Counted from the stretch's first letter, positions 48,111 through 61,263 are shown. The stretch: DNA of 64,000 bases from Elgaria multicarinata webbii (GCF_023053635.1 NC_086171.1:19796006-19860005); one strand, 5' to 3'. Notes: generated by a model not told the origin, from the letters alone. A program made the numbers and translations.

Positions 48111-49863
48111 TCTGCTTTAGTAGGCTTATAAAACCCTTGCTGGCCTTCCCTTCCCCAAGGGAAAAAACTTACATCGAGGCCCTGTGAGGGCTTTCCTTAG
48201 TGGCAAATGGCATATGAATACATAATTTCCCACTGGATTACTGAGTAGCCCCATGACATGCTCTCTATATAATTTCCTTCCCTGCCCTCAGTCTTGCTCT
48301 CTGCACCTGTTCTCTCTTTCCTATGGTATTTTGGGGGTGAAAAATGGTAACTGACAAGGAAGGCAGGGGAACAGAGGAGGTGAGGAAGCTGGAGGGCGAG
48401 GGAAGTTGGGCCGCTTGACTGTTCAAAGCAAACAGGTAAAATACCTATCAAATGTTTTACACCTATTTGACTTGAACAGTCAAGTAGCTTGATTGTTGGG
48501 CTGAGCAAATGGGTGTTCCCCCACCCCTGCTCATGTCCATACCGCCATCCTGACTCCTGCCCTCCCATTTTGAACTTCTGCCTATACAGCTTTGGCCAAA
48601 ATATTCTGAATTTTGCAAAAATCAAGATACAGTTGCATAATCTTTCTATTGCAGTATGTCAAGAGTTATGAGAGATCAAAACATGTATATAGAATTAGAT
48701 CCCACCAGGATATAAACTCTGCCAGGTTTGTAAATATAGTGCAGGTCAAGAGTTCTATTAGTTTAGATACAAATACAGCTCTCTAAGGGAGAAACATCAA
48801 TGTGTATTTCCTGTAAAGAAACTGCATAGTCAAAGTAGAGTTTTCATTAAATGTCTTAATTAAGAACTTGATACCATGTATCATAAAAACAATTAAAATA
48901 TATCATTACATAGGCCAGCAAATACACAGAATTTAAGAGGCTGGAATACAGGAATGAAGACTGGTTTTACAACTGGAGTTGCCTAAGAAATGACACAACC
49001 TCTCCAGGGTAAAATCTTCTACAAAGTTATTTCATTTGGTTTCATTTAGTCTGATGTCAACTTAGCAGTTTTGGAACAAATTATTTTTCATTCTACTATT
49101 CAACACTTACATTTAGAATGTGATATATATTGTTGGGACATATGAGCAAAATCCAGAAAGAATGCCCGCTGTGCATAACCATTCATTTAAGTGTGGTCTG
49201 CCAGATGTTTCTGTGCAAATTGGCAGTGAAATGAATAGAAGGTTGTAAAAGCTGCACCTAGTGATTTTTGCCTTACATGTGTAATATAATAAAGTACTTC
49301 TACTTAAGTATGAGTAAGTTCAATCGGATGAGTAAGACACAAATCTATTTTACTGGTTAATTCACATATGCCTATCAAATTTTCTTGCTTCTTAAAAATA
49401 GCAAACAGATTGGTTCCTTCCTTTGTAGTACAGAAACTATTGAAAATTGCTGAGCTTTTTATATAATAAATATGTGTTAATGAACAAATTACTATAGAAC
49501 CAACTTGTTTTGATTTATTTTTTGCTGCTAGTACAACTGTAAAAGAAAAGCCATGTTTGGAAAGTATGTAAATTGCAGGGAATAAAATACTAAACCTTTC
49601 TACTTCACAAAGAACTGGCTTATCGTTTCCCAGGCAATGCACAAGGTAACTATTCAAAAAAGGCATAACAGAACGTGCCTTTTCTTTTGCTTTCAATTCT
49701 CAGTTATGGCTTCCTAATAATAAAACATACTTTAAAAAGAAAACAGGAAACAAACTCCTTGGAAAGTGTAAATTGCAACATACTGAAAAATAGATCCCTT
49801 TTTTCAAAACTCTGCATTTTCATATTGTAGCAGGTTCTTGACAAAACAGACGTTCTTCAGAAC

Positions 49864-52800
49864 TTAATCATCTGGTTCATATCTAAAAAGAAATGAGAAA
49901 ACAGATGTAAATAGAGAAATTATCTATTTCTTGAAATAAACAAGCAAAATGTTAAATTACTGTTATTTTAAAGCAGGACCTCTTTCATCCTGAGAACCAA
50001 ATGCTATTTTGGAGAAGCTCTCAGAGGCCACAATCCAGTGGTGAGTGGAGCTGAGGGCAAGGCCAGAGGGCATAGCCAGAAACAAAAACTTTACCAGCAT
50101 ATTTTAGCTGAAACTCTTACTGCCAGTAACTAAGCATTAGAGGAAGCATTTCAACCTTTTAGAATAAGGAAAAGACTGCACAAAAGCCAGGAAATCACCA
50201 AATGATTGGTGCTTGGGAGAAAAAGGGGTAGAACCAGAGGAAGAGGGAGTGGCCCAGAGGGCCAAACTGGGGCCCTGGAAGGCCTGAAGTTCTGCACCCC
50301 TTTTAAAGACATTGTCAGTTATCTATAAATTATGAGGAATTCTGAAATGTTCTGGTAAAGTTTTCCCATTTGGGTACACTTACACAACCCTAGGATTTTT
50401 ATTAACCCAAGCCAAGGTGTACATCTCAAATACTAATAATCTGAAACTTTTATTTGACCGTTACACTCCCACTTGGCAGTGTGTTTCCAATGAAACTGTA
50501 CTGGAATAGAAAAGCACACTAGTTGTCCAGAGGATACCTGCTGGAGATACTCAACTTGCTAGCAGCTTGTCCTCTTTTACACAGATTTGAAGGAAGTGGG
50601 AAAGGGTACTGTTACTACATCACTTGACATATAGTAAGCTTTGCATGCCAAGGTAACTTAACACTTGGCTTCTGAAACAGCAGCTACCTGAGAGGTTTTT
50701 AAAATGTATGTAATATAGCATGAGGATCTGCTTCAGAAAGAAACAAGAATAAAATTTCACTGGGTAACTCATTGGACCTTAGACTCACTTTTCATTTACT
50801 AAAAGATTCTAGTGCTTGTGATTTTGCAGAAGCAAAGACATGCTGAGAGGACAAGTAGAAGAGTACCACTTACTTTGAAAGCTTCTTACGTAGTTCCTTT
50901 ATCTGCTCATTCTTCTTGGACAGAATCTCTTTCATGTTACGGTAGGGAGCTGTTTGTTGGAATTTCTTTTCCAATTCCTGTTCATTTAGAATCACTAATT
51001 TATTTACTTGGTTTTTTTTAAAGCTAAACCAGAAACTATATGAACAACTCCCAACTTCAAAACGGATCAAGATACCAGTACCCAATTTCAAATGCTTGGC
51101 ATTATAGAGTGTGCATAGCAAAACATTTTATGGAGCAATTTGTGTTGGATATTTAATCTTGTGTATATAATTATCTGACATATGCTTTAAGCTATTACTG
51201 GATATTTATGCCATGTCTGTTTCAATTTATACCTGTCAGACAATGTATCAGACATAAATGAGATTTACAGCATGATCCTATATATATGTCACTTCTAAGT
51301 AGACATGCTTGACTTCTACATCCTATAGAGCTCAACAGGGCTTACTCCAAAATAGTTAGGTGAAGGATTGCAGCCTTAACTCCCTTTTGTACTTTCACTT
51401 CAAAATTCCTTTACTTCATTGTGTAAGTCCAGAATCATTAAAAGCCCCTCATACCATATGATAAAAATACTAATTTTAATCAAATCTGTAAATTAAACTT
51501 TAAAAAAACCAAACATCCTCTTTCTTTCAAGAGCAGTGCAGCCAACTATTTAATTTTAATTATTTTTAGCTGTAAAATAACAAATAATATGGTATATCAA
51601 GTGATGGGTGAACTTACCCCGAGTAAATTCATTGTAACAAATTTGTCTATGTTAGTACAAGCTCTTATTCAGTGTATATGAGTTTTTGCATATGCACAAT
51701 ATTGTTGCATCTGGGGAGCTGTAGTCTGGAATTGCGTAGGATGGCATGACATCACGCATCACTACATTATGTGGCCCCTTTCTGATTGGTTGTTTTCATG
51801 TGGCCTGCCTGCATGATGATGTCATGTCTACTTGGTATAAGGATAGACCTGCACAGTCCTCCTCTTTGGAGCCAGAGTTGTGACAACACCTGAAGCTGCT
51901 AATGATATTGCTTCAAGTAAGTTTTTGGGGAGGATCTAGGTGGTAGGATGACTGAAATTTATGGGACGGGGAGAAATCAGTTTACTGCTTTACTGTGCAT
52001 GCTCCAAAGCTCACAATCAATTGCAAACTTAGTAATGGATTGGTAATACATTGATCCAGGCATGCAACAAAAGTGAGAATTATGAATGGCCAAACTTTGA
52101 CCAAGTTGACTAATTCCAAAGCTCAGCGGTATCTCTAGCTCTAACAATCTTTTATATTCTCCTTCACACAGAGCTCATGTATTTTACCAGTGCTTTTGCT
52201 ACATGATTTAAAAGAAGGAATTAAAAGGAGATGATGATAGCCATAACTATAGCTATGCAACAGAATGAAAACTAACCTTTTCAGCCACAGCCAACTGGTC
52301 CTGAAGCTTAAGAAGGTCATGCTTTGTTGACACCAGATTATCTTCCAAGGATTTTTTGCTTGCAGTACTGTCTTGCAAAGTCTTTTCAAATTGGCACTTC
52401 AGATCAGCCATAGTATTTTCTATTTCACTAAGATCCTGAGTAGTGTTCACCTAAAGAAAATAAGAAAAAAAAAGAAAAAGAAAAAAACAAACGTATGTGA
52501 ACACATTTTTTAAATGATGAAATGAAATAAATATATGGTTGTGGAATATATACTCATTTCTTCTAATTATCTTAAGATTCCAGATGTAAAAATACAATGT
52601 TTGTCACTTATACTGGAGATATTGGTTCAGACATATTTTATCTAGAGCAAGAGATGGATAATAAAAACAGTAGCATTATGTCATCATTATCTAAAAATTT
52701 AAGAGAAAACTTAGGCCATAGCTAGACCTAAGGTTTATCCCTGGATCGTCCAGGGGTCAAACCTGTTCATCTAGGTGACACACAGGGGATCCAGTGCTCA

Positions 52801-55800
52801 GGCAGGGGGGAACCCTGGATGATCCCAGGATAAACCTTAGGACTAGCTGTAGCCTAAGAGAGAATTGGTCAAACAACCTACTTAAAGTAATCTTTACTCT
52901 GAAAAGCAATGTAGAAACCCTTGGAATCCTTCATTTGTACTGTGTTGCTGTAGAACAGGGTTTCGATTTTCCTCCATGCTTATAAATGTACATTTAAAAT
53001 ATCAAAACAGATAGCTGTGTTAGTCCTTTACAGCAAAACATTTTTTTAAATAATCAAAACAGTTCCAGCAAGCGCTCCTTTGGAATACAGAATTTCTGGG
53101 TACTGGAATGATATATATGAAGATCATTGTTTGAGTTAATAAAATAGATTAATGTGTGTGTGCGTTATTGTGTTTCATTTTTTGGTTTTTATTCAATATG
53201 TTTGACTGCTCAATGTAACCATAGGCATTATAGGTGGAATGTACAATTAAGAATGAATATCTGTCTTTGATTAGTTTCTGAGTCATGAACTGTTGGCTTG
53301 ACATTCATAACAGAGATAGAAACCACTTTGAGAAAAAAGATTAACCAGGAATTCAAGAAGGCATTCTGGTTACAGTTCAAAGACTGGATTCAACCACCAT
53401 TACTCAAAGATCATTAAACAATTATCGCATGTGATATTACATTAGGATTCATTTTATTTAACATAAAAGAGATGGTGCTATAAAAAAACTTAAAAGTATA
53501 ATCTAATCTAGTATTTTCAGTAGTTTTTAAAAGCATATTTTCTCTCCTGCTTGTTAGCAAAAATTTAAGAATATCCGCTGATAATCAATGTACCTACGAG
53601 TAATATATTATCTATGTAAAATTGCCTATGAGTAAGCCCTATTGAAAATACCAAAAGTTATGTCTAAGCATACAAAGGATTGGGCTGTTAAAGTTGCAAT
53701 CATAAAGCCAGCATGGAATGAAGCATCATTGAAATCAGTAGGATTTACTTTTAAATAAACATGGAAAGAATGCCCTGGACGAGGGACAGTCTTAATTGTT
53801 TTTTTTTTTTAATGGACAATTGTAGATTCATCTTATGTAAATAGCTTAAGAAGAAGAGCAAATTAGTGAAATATTTAGAAAGGAACATTTAATTTGATCA
53901 GGGATATTGACAGTTTAAGATTATCCATTGCTACTGACTGTGGGGGGTAGAAGCATGGTTCTAGTTTTTTGAGTACGAAAAAACATGTAAAAATATTTTT
54001 GAAATTGTTATTGAAACGAAGGATACTTTAACTGAACAATGTATTAAATAATACATACCACAAATCATATTGGAAAGCAAACGAAAAAAAGAAATATAAA
54101 TTAAAAACAGTAAAAAAAATTGTATAAAATAATATTTAAAACTTCATAAAATCAGGACGCATTATGAATGTTCATTTCCCAATGCTAATGTCATTAAAGC
54201 AGACAACTTGTTCTAGCTTGGTACTCCTTATTAATCAAATTTGGCTTTAAAACCACATTACATACTATTACATAGTCTAGAATACACCTGGTAAAATATA
54301 TCCATCAGAAGGTTTATGAAAAGCTACTAAAATAATCTACATGGAGTTATTCTATCAAAACAGCGATACTTAATTGAAATGGTCTCAAAATATTAGCAGT
54401 TTTTTCTCCTAATTAGACAATAATTTTACTTTTTGATCTGCCTGAGCAATCTGTAGATCTTGCAGAGCCTTCTCCAACTTTAACTTCTCATCCAGTGCAC
54501 TAGTTGCCTGCAACAGATTTGAAAATTAAAATCAGAACATATTTTAGCTAAGTGATTGATTGATTTGACTTGTACCCCACTTTTCTACCAAAAATGACAC
54601 TCAAGGTGGCTTACAATCACTAATAAAACTTGATAAAAAATACAATAAGCAAATGCATCGAAACAATTAAAAACACAAATAAAAGTATACCAATTCTTCT
54701 GATACACATATATCAACATCAAATAAGCTTACCTGCACTTCTATTGTCTTTAATCTAGTTTTCAATTTTTCATTTTCTTCTTGGAGTCTTGCAATTTCCT
54801 GTAGGCAAATAAGAAGTTCTCATTACTATACCTCTCTGTACCTAAATAAATCGGCACTTCAGAATTTCTAGCATGTGGATGCATTTTTGAGACTACAAAC
54901 ATCATCACACAGGGGGAAATCACATTTCCTTACCGTCGCTTCTCCACCTGTGCGTTTGTCCCTCATTATTTCCTCTTTCGAAAGAGGAAGTAAACAACGT
55001 GCACCTGGCCCATTCAGTGGACCGTTTTGATTGTGCTGCTTCTCCTGCACACAGCAGGGGATAGCAGCAACTTCCGTCTCAAAAATAATTCGGATTTACT
55101 GGGGGTCTTCTTTTGTCATGCGAAGAAGGCTAGAAGGGGTGGGAGGCATGCGGGATACAGGCAACTTTGTGAATAGAACCTGCGATAATCTGTGAGTGCC
55201 CAGTAGCAAGCATGCAATAAAACGTTTGTTTGATGACGCCCTACAACAAGGGCAATCTTGAAAAAGATAATGGTTATCTACCACAGCAGTAGCAATTATT
55301 ATCTATCTTAGATAATAGTTATCGAGTCATATGTGGGATTAACACAGTTACTAAGCTCTGATATATTTGATTCCCAGCTTCTTTGAAAGATCAGCATTCA
55401 CAAATCTGCAGAAAAAAATTACACCAAGCCCAGAATTGGATCTCACGTTTTATCAATACTCCCTGCTTCACCATAACAAGACGTACATCAGAATGAAAAA
55501 ACAGAAAGGAGCCCCGGCGGAGCCCTCTCTCCTGACAGGAGGTGGGATTGATCCACTGCCACAGCCGTCTCTTGAAAATAAGCACGTCTCCTCTGGTTGC
55601 TGCTCACCCAATGCAAAGGGACAGGTTATGGGGGTGTCATTCGGCTCTGATGTGTCCTTCGCCAGAGGCTGGATTGTGCACCCTGACACACGAGAACGTT
55701 CCTCCAAAGCCTCTCGCTTCTTAGATGGGGACGGTGCATGTTTCTCCATGCGCTGCCGCCTCAGAGACAAGAGGCTTTGGAATGGTCACCTCATGTGTCA

Positions 55801-58800
55801 GGGCATGCAATCCAGGCTCCGGTGAAGGACGTGTCAATGCCAAGCAATGTCTTCCCTGACAGGGGATCACATGTCTTGGCACCGATGCATCCTTTCCCGT
55901 CAGGGCTATGGCAACAGGGAAGTGGGCAGCTCTAGCAATGCCGCCCCCTTCCCTGTTGCCATGGCCTCAATGGGAAAGGACATGTCGACGTGGAGAGAAC
56001 TTCTCTGCTGAGAGGGCATCAGTTGTCTCGACGGTCCCTCTTTTGTCTCCATCCAGTTTCAAAGCAGAGAGTGGGGAGAGCTGACGATAATAGATCTCCC
56101 CTCTCTCTCTGCCTCGAAACTAGATGGGGACAAAAGAGGTGCTCCTGAGACAAATGATACCCTCTCAGCGTCCACGTGTCTGCCCTCATCACCATAGCAA
56201 CAGGGAAGGGGGCAGCTACAATGCCCCCCACTGCCCTATTCCAATGGAGGCACATGCAAGGATCTGAGCTGTTGCTGTGATGCGTGGGACGGATTCTTCT
56301 GTGTCGCATCCCATCCCCATTCACGAGAACAGAAGGGGAATCCTTTGCTGAGGCAGGTAGATGCTTGCGCGTCCAATTCCCCTGCCTCACCAAAGGATTC
56401 GCCTTCTTTTCTCGTGAATGGGGATGCGACGTGGAAGAATCCGTCCTGCCCATCACAGCAGCAGCTTGAATCTTTGCGCGCACACCCCGTGCCCCAATAT
56501 CGGCAGATGGATTTCTCCTGCAGTTGGACGTTGCATGTTTCTGCCACTCTTGCTTCGCGACTCTGTTGGCAGGGAAAACAATCCACGGAGCCCACCACAT
56601 GACACGATAACCAACGGTTGTACAGAAAAACAACTCTGCAAACCGTTGGTTATCTCCATAGGCTATTTTTTGGAAATAACCAACCGTGGTGTGGTTTTTG
56701 CTTGACAGATGACACGTTAGTCAACAGGGGACTACTTAATCAATGGTTGATTAAATAATCCACCACTGACTAATGTGTTGTCTGAACTGAGCCAATGACT
56801 TACTTATAAGTATGTACAACATCTTCCCCAATTGGTGCCCTCCAGATGTGTTGGACTACAACTCCCATCATTCACAGACAGCATGGGGCTTACAACCATC
56901 AGATTGCAAAGTAAAGGAAGTTACTAAGATAAAAGGGACATTTGCAAATCTTACGTACAGTTTTTACTCCTAATATTCTATCACATAAAAATATAGTAAA
57001 GTTGTTTTTCATCCCCAAAACAACTTAAGTAAGGGATAGGCAACTTCATATCCACAAGATGTTTTGGACTACAATTCCCAAAATTCCTGACCACTAGCCA
57101 TGTTGCTGGGACTTATAGGAGATGTAGTCCAAAATATGTGGTGCTCACTAGGTTGCCTACCCGATGTAGGTCATTAACCATTTAAAATTACTGTATCGAT
57201 TTAGGGTAACTTCTAATCAGAGCTCAAAATATTATGCATTGGTTCAGCTGAAACAACAATTAGCCACCATAAATATCAAAGACCCAAGTCTTACTTTGTT
57301 TAGCAATTCTGATGCTCCTTCATGCAATGGAGTAAGTTTAGGTTTAACCAGCTCTGGATTAGGCTAAAAATAAAAAAGTTACAAATAGAAAGGTTGCAAA
57401 TGAATAGTGTATAATCAAACAATTTCTTTCTAACATTTACAGCACAATTTTCAGAAATAAGCCCCACTGAGTTCAATGGACTATAGGATTACATCTTTCC
57501 CATAGGAAGACTTGTTCATTTTTAACTAGCATACAAAGCAACAATCCCAAAATATGTAGTTGTTACTGAGCACTTCCCTCTCCATTTAGGCTGCCACTAA
57601 GTTCTTGCTAGTTTCCCAGCTCTCTGGAAGACTGAGCTAACATGTCCACTTTCTCCATCCTGCAGAGCAGGCTGCAAGCCACTTCCATAAGCTTTGCAGA
57701 AGGCAAAAGCAGCATGAGACTCTCTCATGTCTAGTGTCTACTCCAAGAACAACATAACATGATAAACTCCCCCTTCCCTGACTCTCTTGATGTGCTTAGA
57801 AGGAGCCCTCACTAGAGCTATAGGTAAGTAAATTCGTGGACATTTGTTAGTTATATAGGAAGAAATATAAAGACCTTTGGGGAAGAAATGTAATGGAATC
57901 TCAGATCTGAGAATCCCTGGCATAAGCGATAACTTACGGTACTACAACTTTTCCAGTTAAATATGGAGCCATAAAAATATCCCATAATTTTATTACACTA
58001 TAAGGAAATCAAAGTATCACAAGCAAGTTGGCCATTTTTTTAGAAACAGACACATACCTTATTTGAAGATGTAAATTCTGACTTTTCAAACTCTGCAACT
58101 TGCTCTAATAAGTCCCTTAAAAAATAGCAAAAAACGTGTTAGTCGATTCATTCTATTGAACACCAAGTCAGATACTTCTGCATTCTACACAGAAATGAAA
58201 ACAATTAGAAAATGGAAGATCTGGCTCTAGAGTCATATAGGAAAACTGTGCCAAGACAGAATCTTGTATAGTCAAGTCTCCATATGAAGACAAATACAGC
58301 CATTTTTTAGAAGAAAAATTACTTTTGAGACTAAGGTTGCAATCCTAAACACACTCAGAAAGTAACTGTCAATGGTTCTGCTTGGAAGTTAACAGTGGTC
58401 TTTGGTGGTAATTCATGGGCTAATGTTAATTGCTGGAATACAAGCTGCTTCCTATTTCCAGCAACAACCTATGAATGTGTGACATCTGAGCCTGGTTGTT
58501 TGTGGGTTAAATAATCCCAAGTTAACCGAAAACCAAACCATGGGTTTAACCCATAAACAAGCACAAGTGCAAGGGTTTGGATATCTAGTTTAAAAACTTA
58601 TGAATGTGGGATTCAGGAAGCAGCTCCTGCACATGAATTAACCCACAAATTGCTACTGAACTCCGCCATTACATTTGAACAGATCCATTGAATTCAATGT
58701 CTGGGAAAATATGCTTAGGAATGTGCTATAATTCACCACTTACGAAAATACTGTAACGGGGCCAATAACACTTGTTAGAAAGACTATTAGTACGAGTACA

Positions 58801-61263
58801 TTTTAAGTCAATATGACGTTCTCTTTATAATTGAAAATGCTTACCTATTTTCCAGCTCAGAAATGTCAGTTTGCAGTTTAAGATACCATTTCTCTGCTTG
58901 GGAAAAAATCTGACGCAGAAGTAATACATTGGTGTATGTTGTGTTAATAAGTTCGGATTCCACCTCGCTGTGTACTACAGTCTGTAAGCCATCCAGTATA
59001 TCTGTCACTTCATCAATAGTGAATGTATCCTCCACAAGCCTACACAAGAGAGGTCCACAAAACAAGAACCATGTCAGAAATCCAAAATGTCACAAGTAGC
59101 AAAAGACCTTAAAGAGAATATGACTACTTTTATGGTGAGATAACTAGCAAACATCATTGTACTAGAACTACTTCTTAAAATCAAGCTTCTTAAACACATG
59201 GACCAGTATTCAGAGAAGACCATGCATGGGAGGTAAGTGCTTCTCTGTGAATACAGTGTTGGCAGCTCCCCAATGCCTCATGAGTTGCTGTTCCAGAGGA
59301 CATCCCACTGACCACCACCACTGTCAGGGTGTAGCATTTCAGGGAGAGATGGGGCAGCTGCTGGGAGGGCAAGTTTAAAAGTACTCATGCATGCACAAGG
59401 CATTGTGTATAATACTCTGAATTCCAGTAATGACTAGCAAATCCAAGTTACAATGTTTGTATTTAAAAGTGATAAAATTTCTTATAAATTAAAAAAAACC
59501 CAGAACCCCCAACTTCATCCACATTTGCTGGCACATCTCCAGCCTAAGCTAAAATAACTGTTGCTACAGTCTTTGTTGGTACAGCTTCTAATTTTAAGCA
59601 TTACATGGATGTAGGAAATAATGGCTTGAGGATGATTTCTTCTATTGACCCCATGCAAGTTTCAATTCATTATTTCATTCTCATAGTACCTGCTGTCCTT
59701 AAGGTCCTGAAAACAAGAGTCTACTGTTTTGAGGCGCAGGCCACGCTTAGAGCGTGCAAATCGCATGTAGTTGATCACTTCATTCTGGTGGTGGTCATTC
59801 AGACCCAGCTCAGCCTGCGGGTGGGTGGGGGAGAAACAAAACAAATTTGGATCTTCTGCTTGTTTATTCAGTGTTATACGTTTATTGGGAAAATACTTGT
59901 CTCAGAAAATAGATGTCCCACACAATCATTTTTTAAAAAACAACAACTCCCTATTAAAATTCATTGCTTGTAATTATAAACTACCTTTCTGGACCATGTC
60001 CACCAGTTTTAGGACTACTCTGCAAAGATGTACTCATTGAATCTTGCTTTCCATGAGAATGATTCTATTTATAGCAGCAGATGGGTCCATGTGCTTTTGA
60101 TGGAGGAACAAGAACAGCTTTTTCCTAAAGCTTTTAAAACTTGATTTTGTTCTGACTTTTATACTGTTAGTTTTACTCTACCCTGTGCCTGTTTGGTGCA
60201 TTCTCTTCCCCTCCTTATTGTTTTGATTAGAATGTACGCCTATGCGGCAAGGTCTTGCTATTTTATTGTTTTACTCTGTACAGCACCATGTACATTGATG
60301 GCGCTATATAAATAAATAATAATAATAATAATAATAATAATAAACAAATAAACAAAAAACTCAAGAATAATCAGGGATTCATTTGTGGTCATTTACTCCC
60401 AGATTCTCAAACTAGCTTGTTTGACGAATAAGGCATCAATCCTATGTCTACTTACTTAAAATGTTAAGATTTTGTGTATTGTGGATGGACACTTTTTATA
60501 TTGTATTCTTTTTAAATTATGTTTTCATGGTGTTTATTTATTTGTATTATTGTGCTGGTCATTGTTTATACTGATTTTGTTTATTTGTTATATTTATTAT
60601 GGATTTCTGTATTTGTGTATGTAAGTCGCCAGAAAACTTTTTTTGGGAGTGGGGGGCGAGGAGATGTAACACATACATTTAATACAGATAGCAATAATTA
60701 AAAGTAAGCCCTGTTGAGCTCTGTAGGACTTATTATTCCCAGTTAAATCTGCATAGAATCGAACTGAAGACCGCATCTCTCACCCCGCCCGCTCCATCCG
60801 TCGCTAATCTGCATGTTCAGAAATCGATACGTTAACGGCGGTACGAATCTGGCATTGAGCTAGAAGCCAAACTGTACCGCTGAAGGGTGGCGTGTACGAC
60901 CAAAATGATGTTAAAACCCGGGCACAGCGCTGGGAGGCAAGGGAATGTCTGGGGTAACGTCGTACTACACGAAAGGGGACGGGGCGAGACAGGGAAACGG
61001 TTGAAGGGAAAGGTCGACGTGTGACTTTAACCGTCTATCACGAGCCCTCAATCATGAGGGGGTCTTAATTTCTAACCCGCCCCACAAATAAATGCCCAGG
61101 TAGGTTAGGCCTCTTTCAGGCGGGGAGGCGTCACTTTTTGGATAGGCAACACCAGACTCCCCCCCATGCTCCTTTCCCCGGGAAACCTGTGGCAATAGTT
61201 GCTAAAAGGAAGCGATGGAGGGCTGACAGGGTGAACTGGGGTGGCGCGTCCGTTGCTCACCAT
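49864..61263 (-). CDS. LZTFL1: Leucine zipper transcription factor-like 1 (BBS17)
   Basis: Ten coding exons: 61263-61261 (ATG only), 59814-59690, 59039-58845, 58115-58058, 57363-57295, 54798-54733, 54507-54430, 52450-52277, 50977-50874 and 49882-49864. Junctions are GT-AG and in phase, giving 296 aa (human 299). LZTFL1 binds the BBSome in the cytoplasm and restrains its entry to cilia, affecting Smoothened and leptin-receptor trafficking; human loss causes Bardet-Biedl syndrome 17. Visible: MAELGLNDHHQNEVINYMRF at the N-terminus; VEDTFTIDEV and NTTYTNVLLLRQ in the conserved N-terminal half; from about residue 150 to 290 a heptad-rich coiled coil (EIARLQEENEKLK, LEKALQDLQ, ELEKKFQQT, MKEILSKKNEQIKELRKKL) containing the leucine zipper; end KYEPDD. 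The middle linker (PNPELVKPKLTPLHEGASEL) is the least conserved part. No breaks. Downstream neighbour SLC6A20 is on the same strand, as in human. Confidence 0.98.
49975..50310. repeat. Interspersed repeat, same family as 37660 and 42008 (LZTFL1 intron 9)
   Basis: Best preserved of the three copies: 'GGAGAAGCTCTCAGAGGCCA', 'CTTACTGCCAGTAACTAAGC', 'TTCAACCTTTTAGAATAAGG'. Confidence 0.65.
50978..52276 (-). other. LZTFL1: LZTFL1 intron 8
   Basis: 1.3 kb. Contains a diverged short MITE (51268-51380). No other structure recognised; 51700-51900 is locally unique. Confidence 0.6.
52451..54429 (-). other. LZTFL1: LZTFL1 intron 7
   Basis: 2.0 kb, AT-rich. One MITE (52711-52860) is recognised; the rest (52870-54429) holds short decayed MITE traces only. 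Confidence 0.6.
52711..52860. repeat. hAT-like MITE (GCTAGACCTAAGGTTTATCC family)
   Basis: CTTAGGCCATAGCTAGACC and its near complement GGACTAGCTGTAGCCTAAG bound the copy. Flanks AGAGAAAA and AGAGAATT agree at six of eight bases, which fits an aged 8-bp hAT target duplication. Lies in LZTFL1 intron 7. Confidence 0.8.
54555..54690 (-). repeat. Antisense L2-type tail (intron 6)
   Basis: 'GACTTGTACCCCACTTTTCT', 'CACTCAAGGTGGCTTACAAT' then an A-rich stretch. Confidence 0.65.
54960..55245. repeat. Interspersed repeat shared with 26355-26545 (intron 5)
   Basis: 'CTGCTTCTCCTGCACACAGC', 'TGTGAGTGCCCAGTAGCAAG' and 'CATGCAATAAAACG' match the other copy in order. Confidence 0.6.
55610..56665. repeat. 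Tandem series of GC-rich hairpins (foldback element)
   Basis: Four palindromes follow one another: about 55630-55850 (centre near 55743), 55950-56205 (centre near 56088), 56262-56470 (centre near 56370) and 56585-56662 (centre near 56623). A smaller hairpin lies at 55905-55965. Each has long imperfect arms, for example 'TCACGAGAACAGAAGGGGAA' against 'TTCCCC..CTTTTCTCGTGA' blocks. The open frames here are by-products of the base composition. Confidence 0.75.
56817..56890. repeat. hAT-like MITE, half copy
   Basis: 'CATCTTCCCCAATTGGTGCC' and 'TTGGACTACAACTCCCATCA'. Confidence 0.7.
57031..57168. repeat. hAT-like palindromic MITE (intron 5)
   Basis: 'GATAGGCAACTTCATATCC' and 'ACTAGGTTGCCTACCC' face each other; inner arms 'TTTTGGACTACAATTCCCA' and 'GATGTAGTCCAAAATAT'. 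Confidence 0.8.
58400..58680. repeat. MITE-like inverted repeat (intron 3)
   Basis: 'GTAATTCATGGGCTAATG' and 'CATGAATTAACCCAC' are inverted; internal AACC/GGTT-rich phrases resemble the element at 62030-62220. Confidence 0.5.
60090..60345 (+). repeat. LINE-like 3' end with (AAT)n tail (intron 1)
   Basis: 'GTACAGCACCATGTACATTG', 'ATGGCGCTATATAAATAAAT' then about ten AAT units, a common squamate LINE tail. Confidence 0.6.

Larger units (their letters stand above)
43485..49863. other. Intergenic between LZTFL1 and SLC6A20
   Basis: Holds the SLC6A20 promoter (not recognisable, no CpG island or TATA on the minus strand near 43500-43700) and the LZTFL1 3'UTR. An AATAAA on the minus strand at 49519-49514 is a candidate LZTFL1 poly(A) signal, about 345 bases after the stop. 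Repeats are listed separately. Nothing is recognised in 43600-44130, 44220-44680 and 48120-49500. Confidence 0.5.

Noticed and set aside
56019-56633. Overlapping frames of 204 aa and 120 aa in the hairpin region
   Set aside because: They overlap one another on both strands in GC-rich palindromes, with no domain and no splice logic.
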